A stretch of DNA of 10,339 nucleotides. Origin: CAYFZR01 sp046760505 [NCBI: Candidatus Hydrothermarchaeota archaeon] (GTDB lineage: Archaea; CAYFZR01). A program made the position numbers and the translations under genes. The stretch's first letter is position 1. Each line of letters opens with the position of its first letter. The DNA lies in NCBI GenBank assembly GCA_046760505.1, contig JBHIEG010000044.1:1-10339 (forward strand). Direction: 5' to 3'. Shown piece by piece: positions 5,615 through 10,339 of this stretch. Below the pieces are notes generated by a model that saw nothing but the letters and a program-made list of their open reading frames with translations, did not search any database and was not told where the DNA came from.

Positions 5615-7146
5615 CAAAACCACTTTTTAATCATAAACTCGCAAAAATCATCACCTTTTCCCTGACATTTTGGCTCTCTACAAACCAGTTCTTCTAGTCC
5701 CAATGCACACTCTGTAAAACCACTCAAATACCCCCTTAGAAAGTGACATACGGACGATTCGGCCCTTCCTTTATAGGGGGCTGTCTCGAAATTGTTCTTC
5801 ACTCTAAGGTCTACAATATTTTTCTCTTTGTCAACGTTTATTTTATCGAGGTCAAACCATGATATTTGGGAAAAGTGAGATTTATAAGCGTTAATTTTCT
5901 CTTCCTCTTTCATTTTACTCCATACTTCTAATAGATAACCGAAACTTCTTCTTCCGCTTTCATGACCCACGTTATACAAAACTCCCGCTGCTCCCGTGCC
6001 GAGAGTTTGAGTTAGTCCTTCATGTAAGGATTCCAGAAAACCTCTAATTTCTTCTGCTGTTTGTCTGAGTTTTTCTTTTGATGCTTTCAACTCCTTCTCT
6101 GCTCGCTTGCGTTCTGTAACATCTAATAAAGAGGCTACGCTCTTTTTTGTTCCGGGAATCATAGCAACAGTTAGAAAGATGTCTTTAATCCTACCATGTC
6201 TGTCAATAAAGCGGAATTCATAGTTTCTCGGCGCAGCATCCTCATCAATCCTTCGAAGACGGTGATACTCTTTCATTTTCTCCAGATCATCTTTCAGGAC
6301 AAATTCAGTCCAGCTCTTTTTACCTTCTATTTCCTCTCTTGAATATCCACTGAGCTCTTCAAATTGGGAGTTAACCATGGAGAGAGTCGTATCTTCTTCG
6401 ATGATCACCGTCGCCGTTCCAGTTGATTCAAAAATTGCGCGGTATTTTTCTTCGCTCTCACGCAACGCCTCTTCCGACAACTTGCGCTCGATGATTTCAG
6501 CCTGTAATATCTCATTGATTTTTTCAAGCTCTACGGTACGCTCCTGAACCCGTATTTCTAACTCCTCGTGAGCTTTCCGCAGTGCTTCTTCCGCCCGCTT
6601 GCGATCTCTCTCCTCTCTATCTCTTTGTAGTCTCGCATGTAGCACAGGAGCTATGTGAGTAGCAATGGTTTCCAACATCTTCTGGTCTTTCTCGGTATAG
6701 TCAGTAGCCTTATTGGCGACCGCGAGAATCCCGATGACATTTTCTTGATGAATTATTGGGACAACTAGAACTCTGAGAATAGGAATATGTCCTTCAGGTA
6801 CACGCAAAGGCTTGTTCGAACAGAGAGTCTTCTTTTCTATGAGAGCCCGGCCCCAGATGCCTCTCCATGCATCGCGGGGGAATACGATGTCCTTGTCGGG
6901 AACTTTGCACTTTTCCCAGATTTCTCTGGTCATGGAGGGGCAGACTAAGGCTCCATCTTCATCAATGTATCCGAAGATCCCGTACTTGCTTTCAACGACT
7001 TGCAGAATGACCTGCAACACTTCTCCGTACATTTCCTCGTCTGGAATAGTGAGAAAGATATTTGCGATCTGGTTCCTTATTGCTAGCTCTCGCTCAGATT
7101 CCAGCAACTGATCCGTCTGCTTCATGTTTTTCTCAATCCTTTTCAT
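5614..7146 (-). CDS. GAF-PAS-V4R sensor protein without a kinase domain
   Basis: This 510-residue cytoplasmic sensor has these domains in order: GAF (about 28-172, with GIWGRALIEKKTL and PIIHQENVIGILAVANK); a charged coiled coil (173-232, with DRKRAEEALRKAHEEL and ERTVELEKINEIL); PAS (233-347, with SEEKYRAIFESTG and ending SLLDVTERK); a short coil (348-368); and V4R (about 369-508, with GTGAAGVLYNVGHESG and terminal Cys489, Cys494, Cys502). No histidine kinase, GGDEF or HAMP module is present, so output must run through V4R or protein contacts. GAF and PAS typically bind small molecules or cofactors; the ligand here is unknown. The start ATG has GGGGGT five bases upstream. The stop overlaps the roadblock start (TGATG), suggesting a sensor-to-roadblock link. 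The GAF/coil/PAS coding region looks richer in G+C than the V4R end, possibly a domain acquired from elsewhere. Confidence 0.92.
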   Translation of the reverse strand: MKRIEKNMKQTDQLLESERELAIRNQIANIFLTIPDEEMYGEVLQVILQVVESKYGIFGYIDEDGALVCPSMTREIWEKCKVPDKDIVFPRDAWRGIWGRALIEKKTLCSNKPLRVPEGHIPILRVLVVPIIHQENVIGILAVANKATDYTEKDQKMLETIATHIAPVLHARLQRDREERDRKRAEEALRKAHEELEIRVQERTVELEKINEILQAEIIERKLSEEALRESEEKYRAIFESTGTATVIIEEDTTLSMVNSQFEELSGYSREEIEGKKSWTEFVLKDDLEKMKEYHRLRRIDEDAAPRNYEFRFIDRHGRIKDIFLTVAMIPGTKKSVASLLDVTERKRAEKELKASKEKLRQTAEEIRGFLESLHEGLTQTLGTGAAGVLYNVGHESGRRSFGYLLEVWSKMKEEEKINAYKSHFSQISWFDLDKINVDKEKNIVDLRVKNNFETAPYKGRAESSVCHFLRGYLSGFTECALGLEELVCREPKCQGKGDDFCEFMIKKWF

Positions 7147-7165
7147 TCTTTACCCCCGTCACTTC

Positions 7166-7180
7166 ATTATTTTTTATTTT
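7166..7180 (-). promoter_or_regulatory. Possible internal TATA-like element before the sensor gene
   Basis: The 55-base gap after the fusion gene contains an A-rich run on the minus strand (AAAATAAAAAATAAT). It ends 19 bases before the sensor ATG. It could serve as an archaeal TATA element giving a short leader, but the GGGGGT Shine-Dalgarno at 7152-7157 would then sit at the very 5' end. It may be only A+T-rich spacer. Confidence 0.22.
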
Positions 7181-7201
7181 AGAGATTTTGGATGAATTTT
7201 G

Positions 7202-8332
7202 CTAGTCGATTTTCATTATCTCGTGAACCAGCCTCTGAAGCACCTCCTCAACACCTTTAGCTTGAGTGGCAACAGTTCCAATTACAGGGACATCAAGTCC
7301 TATTCTCTCAGTGATCTCCTCTATCGATAGGGCATTGGGTAAATCTTGTTTATTCGCTGCTATTACAAGGGGCTTATCTTCTTCAGCAAGTTTTATCATC
7401 TCTTTGGCCCTTTCAAAACTCTCTGGGTCCGTGCTGTCTACTACGAGGACTATCCCCGAGATATCTTTCGCGAAGATATTAAAAATGAATTCAAAACGTT
7501 CCTGGCCTGGAGTACCGAATATTTCAGCCTCGATTTCACTTATCTCCGTGTAACCATGATCGAATGCTATTGTGGTACCCATTCTATCGATGCTAATCGA
7601 GTTAGGACATAGTGCTCTTATAAAAGTAGATTTTCCTGAGTGATATGGTCCGGTAACCAAGATTTTTGGTATATAGGGTACCAATCCATATTTCTCCTTG
7701 AGAATATAGGGTATCCAGCTGGTTCCCGGGATTAGATCGGTTTGTTCTATCCTGAACATGTCAAACCGAATTCCTCCTTTGTAAAATGACTTAAACTCGA
7801 TTACTCCATCAAAAAATTTCTTTATTCTATTCATATCGTTTTGATTCAAGCTCCAATTAGAGAATTTATAAATAGGAGAAAAACCACGATCCTTTGCTAC
7901 CTTATTTGCTAATTGAATAAACTCATCAAGATCGATATCCAAGTCGATGAAGAACTCGAGCGAATTAAAAACGATTCTTCCATTTTCATTCTTGCTAACA
8001 ATCTCAGAGAGTGTTGACAAAAGTTCAGAGGGGTCTGATGGATCTACAGCATATTTTTCCTGGGAAGGCTGTTGCATGCGTGGAGATAAACAATCGATTA
8101 CTAGGAGGGAATCGGTTATTTTAACACCAAAGCGCTCAAAATTCTCTTTAACTCTGTTTGGCCATCGGTAAAAATCAAGATAAATACTGGGCTCATTGTT
8201 TTTAACTCCTTCAGCAATAAATTGTTCTGCGAAAAGAGTTTTTTCAGCAGGGCCGTCACTATATAACAAAAGAGAACAGGGTCTTGGTAAATCACCTATC
8301 CGCTCATCAAGAGCTCGAATGCCTATTCTCAT
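7202..8332 (-). CDS. Fusion: degenerate KaiC-like domain plus Ras-like (SRPRB/COG2229-type) GTPase
   Basis: This 376-residue protein has two P-loop domains. Residues 1-215 follow a KaiC-like layout but with lost catalysis: the Walker A position reads SDGPAEKT (25-32), with the Gly before Lys replaced by Glu, and the Walker B position reads IVFNS (120-124), with Asn for Asp. GTSWIPYI (203-210) matches STSWIPFEI in the preceding KaiC gene, so the domain probably arose from that neighbour. Residues 222-376 are a complete GTPase: G1 GPYHSGKST (228-236), G2 MGTTIAFDHG (251-260), G3 FGTPGQERF (272-280), G4 NKQD (327-330) and G5 GTVATQAKG (352-360). It begins one base after the preceding KaiC stop. 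A likely role, by inference, is that the inactive KaiC half docks on an active KaiC hexamer or ring and links its state to GTPase signalling. The long uninterrupted frame and intact GTPase motifs argue against a pseudogene. Confidence 0.9.
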   Translation of the reverse strand: MRIGIRALDERIGDLPRPCSLLLYSDGPAEKTLFAEQFIAEGVKNNEPSIYLDFYRWPNRVKENFERFGVKITDSLLVIDCLSPRMQQPSQEKYAVDPSDPSELLSTLSEIVSKNENGRIVFNSLEFFIDLDIDLDEFIQLANKVAKDRGFSPIYKFSNWSLNQNDMNRIKKFFDGVIEFKSFYKGGIRFDMFRIEQTDLIPGTSWIPYILKEKYGLVPYIPKILVTGPYHSGKSTFIRALCPNSISIDRMGTTIAFDHGYTEISEIEAEIFGTPGQERFEFIFNIFAKDISGIVLVVDSTDPESFERAKEMIKLAEEDKPLVIAANKQDLPNALSIEEITERIGLDVPVIGTVATQAKGVEEVLQRLVHEIMKID

Positions 8333-8333
8333 G

Positions 8334-9056
8334 TTATATCTCCATGACTATCCCATTATCCGTTATCTCGAATGGAATCCATGAGGTACTATGCTTTACC
8401 CCTTTTAGACTAAAAATGCGGAAAGCGCGCTTTATTCCACTTTCACTTTCGCTCAGCCTTAATTCAAAGATACCATCAGCCATGTACCTGAGAGTTTGAA
8501 CTGTACGTTCATCATGGACTCCTGATTGCAGTACGCATAATCCCGTCATGCCTGATCTTTTAACTCTCGCTGAAAGTATCTCAAAGAATTTTATTATCGA
8601 TTGGGAGCCTGTATCGATCATGAGGTTTGAAAGGCAATCAAATACTAGTCGAGCGTTCTTCAATCCTTGTCTTGCGTCTTCGATTGTTAGGCTAACCTCA
8701 CTCAGATTTGAGGGGCTGTCCACGTAATATTTGGATGTTCTTTTGGATGAAACACGCCAAGAATAGCAGTCAACGAATCTGATCATGTTTTTATCAATGT
8801 ATTGAGATATATCCCACCCGAAAGACCTCATACCTGCTTCTATCGAGTCTATCGGCTCGTCAGTATGCACATACACCGCTGGATATCCTTGAGATAGACC
8901 ATGATACAAGAATTGCTGACAAAAGACAGTCTTTCCTGAGCCAGGAGGGGCTAAGAGCAAAATGAATAACCCTCTGGGCGGATCCCCTTCGATCAGATTA
9001 TCTACATGGGGGAATATAAGTGGTTTTTTATCCTTTCTTGCGTGTTTAAGCGCCAA
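8334..9056 (-). CDS. KaiC-like single-domain ATPase (second of the right-hand pair)
   Basis: This 240-residue protein (from TTG 9056) has Walker A APPGSGKT (36-43) and Walker B RLVFDCLS (136-143, Asp140). The region that carries two Glu in most KaiC proteins reads VHTDEP (63-68), with a single Glu, so hydrolysis may be altered. The N-terminus lacks the usual TGIxGLDEIL motif and has IFPHVDNLIEGDPPRG instead, and the end is PFEITDNGIVMEI. The start is uncertain: TTG at 9080 gives 248 residues, whereas TTG at 9056 is preceded by GGAGG nine bases away and gives an 11-base overlap with the upstream KaiC gene; I prefer the latter. It is followed after one base by the degenerate KaiC-GTPase fusion, which shares its TSWIP-type C-terminal motif. 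The two proteins are probably paralogues acting together. Confidence 0.88.
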   Translation of the reverse strand: MALKHARKDKKPLIFPHVDNLIEGDPPRGLFILLLAPPGSGKTVFCQQFLYHGLSQGYPAVYVHTDEPIDSIEAGMRSFGWDISQYIDKNMIRFVDCYSWRVSSKRTSKYYVDSPSNLSEVSLTIEDARQGLKNARLVFDCLSNLMIDTGSQSIIKFFEILSARVKRSGMTGLCVLQSGVHDERTVQTLRYMADGIFELRLSESESGIKRAFRIFSLKGVKHSTSWIPFEITDNGIVMEI

Positions 9057-9849
9057 ACACCTTTTCCTCCGGAAAGACAACTATCCCTTTATCGGTGATT
9101 TTTAAAGGAAATAGACCTTCTCTAAATTTCATTCCTCTCATTTTGAGCACTTCGATGGCACGCATGCGTTTGTCGTTATGCCTAAAATTGTAAAGCACTA
9201 TGACTCCTTCTGTCATGAATTCTTCTATGCCAAAACGAGAGATCTTATCGCTCCCATAGGGCATTTCAGTGGTTACTAAAGTAGTACATCCAAGATCCTC
9301 GAGTAAATTAAACAAGCCTAGCAACTCCTGCCTTATTATAAAATCATCACTTATCTGAAGTTCCAGGGACGAGAGAGAGTCAATAACGATCCTCTTTGCT
9401 CTTGTTTTCTTTACTTTTTCTGTTATAATCTCAGTAACCGTATCTATATGGAACGGTTCACTGACGGTAAAAACAGACTTTGGTGCTCCAAGAGCCTCTG
9501 CAATAAGGGATCCATCGGGCTGAGTCTCTTTTTCAACCTGATATTGTTTTTGAGGTAATGGTGTTTTTCTCTTGGGTATCAGGCTCAACAAACCTAATTT
9601 GCCCATTCCTTCCAATTTTTCAAGGTCCCAACCAAAAGTCTTCATGTTCCTCTTAATTTTCTCAATTCTCTCTTCAAAAGTAACATATACGCCGTTTTCA
9701 CCTGAATTTATTCCAGCAATTAGAAACTGAACGCAGAATATGCTCTTGCCCGACCCTGGACCGCCGGATATGAGTATAATAGATTTTTCTGGAATGCCTC
9801 CATCAAGGATTTCATCTAACCCATCTATACCTGTGGATACCTTTTTCAT
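9046..9849 (-). CDS. KaiC-like single-domain RecA-fold ATPase (first of the right-hand pair)
   Basis: This 267-residue protein has all KaiC hallmarks: VSTGIDGLDEILDGGIP (4-20), Walker A GGPGSGKS (29-36), tandem Glu59-Glu60 (TFEERIEK), Walker B IVIDS (154-158, Asp157), KMRG (236-239), and PLKITDKGIVV near the C-terminus. An insertion of about 45 residues (90-135, polar and proline-rich at its start) between the core strands is longer than in the plus-strand KaiC at 78-794 and may be a partner-binding loop. The C-terminal tail closely matches the fragment at the left edge of the window. ATG 9849 lies about 26 bases downstream of a TATA-like element, with only a weak Shine-Dalgarno (AGGCAA), compatible with a short-leader or leaderless transcript. 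It appears to be the first gene of the long minus-strand operon. Confidence 0.92.
   Translation of the reverse strand: MKKVSTGIDGLDEILDGGIPEKSIILISGGPGSGKSIFCVQFLIAGINSGENGVYVTFEERIEKIKRNMKTFGWDLEKLEGMGKLGLLSLIPKRKTPLPQKQYQVEKETQPDGSLIAEALGAPKSVFTVSEPFHIDTVTEIITEKVKKTRAKRIVIDSLSSLELQISDDFIIRQELLGLFNLLEDLGCTTLVTTEMPYGSDKISRFGIEEFMTEGVIVLYNFRHNDKRMRAIEVLKMRGMKFREGLFPLKITDKGIVVFPEEKVFGA
9066..9070 (-). promoter_or_regulatory. GGAGG supporting a TTG start for the second KaiC-like gene
   Basis: On the minus strand GGAGG (9070-9066) is followed by nine bases and then TTG at 9056-9054. It lies inside the end of the upstream KaiC gene, where it also encodes the PEE part of the conserved tail. The alternative TTG at 9080 has no good site before it. 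Confidence 0.5.
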
Positions 9850-9875
9850 AGTCTTTGCCTGATTTCAGTATTTTG

Positions 9876-9885
9876 AAATTTATAG
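9876..9885 (-). promoter_or_regulatory. Putative archaeal TATA element for the KaiC/GTPase/sensor operon
   Basis: On the minus strand CTATAAATTT ends 26 bases before the KaiC ATG. This would place transcription start within about ten bases of the start codon. It lies in the 73-base gap after the DUF835 gene, the widest gap in the minus-strand cluster. No clear purine-rich BRE is seen just upstream, so this is a pattern call only. Confidence 0.5.
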
Positions 9886-9922
9886 GTTATGAAGCTTGTG
9901 GGTAAATCGATAAAGATAACCT

Positions 9923-10339
9923 CTAATTTTCTAAAATTCGTAGTTCGGTTTCCAAAAGAGCCAACTCCTTTTTGTCCAAAGCCTCAAAGTCTAATGGAAC
10001 TATAAGGTTTGTATTTCTTTTAGAGACCCTGTCACGTTGGATTTGGAGAAATCTGAGCACTGATGTAAAGCCAATGTTTGTAATCAGATATTCCAAGCCA
10101 TCCAGCAGAATTATGGGGCCCTGACATGCTGCATGGGTTATAAAGCCACTAATTGCCATTGAAATCTCGTGTAGATTGAGTCCGACCGTCATTTCATCCT
10201 TGATCTTCATCTCAGTAAGCCAAAGGATAGGTGTTTTCTCTAGTCCATATGTTTTCCTCACCTTATTTGGCTTGGTCCTTGTAATAACTAAACCACATCT
10301 TCCAGAGGTAACATAATCAAAGAAAACGCCGTAAGCCTT
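9923..10339 (-). CDS. DUF835-domain protein, C-terminal part (5' truncated by window)
   Basis: The frame is open from the right window edge to TAG at 9925-9923, giving 138 residues without a proper start; the GTG at 10261 is internal. The sequence has the DUF835 pattern: a GLVITRTKPNKVRKTYGL region (25-42), TPILWLTE (46-53), LHEISMAISGFI, then PIILLDGLEYLITNIGFTSVLRFL, in which LLDGLEYL is a Walker B-like strand, and a closing LDKKELALLETELRIL. DUF835 is common in archaeal signalling proteins, often behind PAS, GAF or receiver domains, and looks like a RecA/KaiC-type fold without a P-loop. The N-terminal part outside the window could hold sensor domains. It precedes the KaiC/GTPase operon on the same strand with a 73-base gap containing a promoter-like element, so it could be co-regulated. 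Confidence 0.88.
   Translation of the reverse strand, partial: KAYGVFFDYVTSGRCGLVITRTKPNKVRKTYGLEKTPILWLTEMKIKDEMTVGLNLHEISMAISGFITHAACQGPIILLDGLEYLITNIGFTSVLRFLQIQRDRVSKRNTNLIVPLDFEALDKKELALLETELRILEN

Noticed and set aside
7202-8332. Fusion gene as a decaying pseudogene, because the KaiC motifs are broken
   Set aside because: The frame is uninterrupted over 376 codons, the GTPase motifs are all intact, and the substitutions are confined to catalytic sites, which fits a maintained pseudo-ATPase.
1-10339. Clock system (KaiABC-like) interpretation
   Set aside because: KaiC-like genes here are single-domain and there is no KaiA or KaiB candidate; archaeal KaiC-like proteins are widespread in signalling and motility contexts unrelated to a circadian clock.

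Overview
The window looks like part of a euryarchaeal-type genome, probably from an anaerobic lineage; the genus cannot be told from the sequence. The evidence is several single-domain KaiC/RecA-type ATPases, a DUF835 domain, a VirB11/ArlI/TadA-type secretion ATPase, SRPRB-like small GTPases with a roadblock/LC7 protein, V4R domains, GGAGG/AGGTGA ribosome binding sites, and at least one archaeal-type TATA element. Coding density is very high, genes overlap or nearly touch, and no gene-free stretch exceeds about 75 bases. I see no tRNA, rRNA, CRISPR array or insertion sequence.

The left third (1-3046) is a plus-strand operon already under way at the window edge. It holds the last residues of a KaiC-like protein, a complete KaiC-like ATPase, a ParA/MinD-type ATPase and a type II/IV secretion (pilus/archaellum-class) ATPase. 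The three complete genes are 1-4 bases apart. The trio resembles an ArlH-like, TadZ/MinD-like and ArlI/TadA-like cytoplasmic power and positioning module, but no platform membrane protein (ArlJ/TadC) follows. A convergent gene begins 23 bases downstream.

The remaining two thirds (3070-10339) are all on the minus strand. Read in transcription order they are: a DUF835 protein (5' end outside the window), a KaiC-like ATPase behind its own TATA element, a second KaiC-like ATPase, a degenerate KaiC domain fused to a GTPase, a GAF-PAS-V4R sensor with no kinase domain, a roadblock/LC7 protein, a free V4R protein, a second small GTPase with an altered switch II, two tiny three-helix membrane proteins, and a cysteine-rich protein of uncertain family. 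Most junctions overlap or are separated by 1-8 bases; the widest gap is 55 bases, so most of this may be one transcript of about 6.8 kb.

My reading, which is inference, is a signalling cluster in which V4R/GAF/PAS sensing is coupled to a GTPase plus roadblock switch (compare MglA/MglB) and to KaiC-type ATPases rather than to a histidine kinase. It sits tail-to-tail with a pilus-type motor operon carrying its own KaiC-like proteins. The C-terminal tail of the left-edge KaiC fragment almost matches that of the first KaiC in the right operon, so the two operons share paralogous components and may be functionally linked. The features most worth following are the KaiC-GTPase fusion, the GTPase lacking the canonical switch II residues, the kinase-less sensor and the orphan KaiC-MinD-secretion-ATPase trio.
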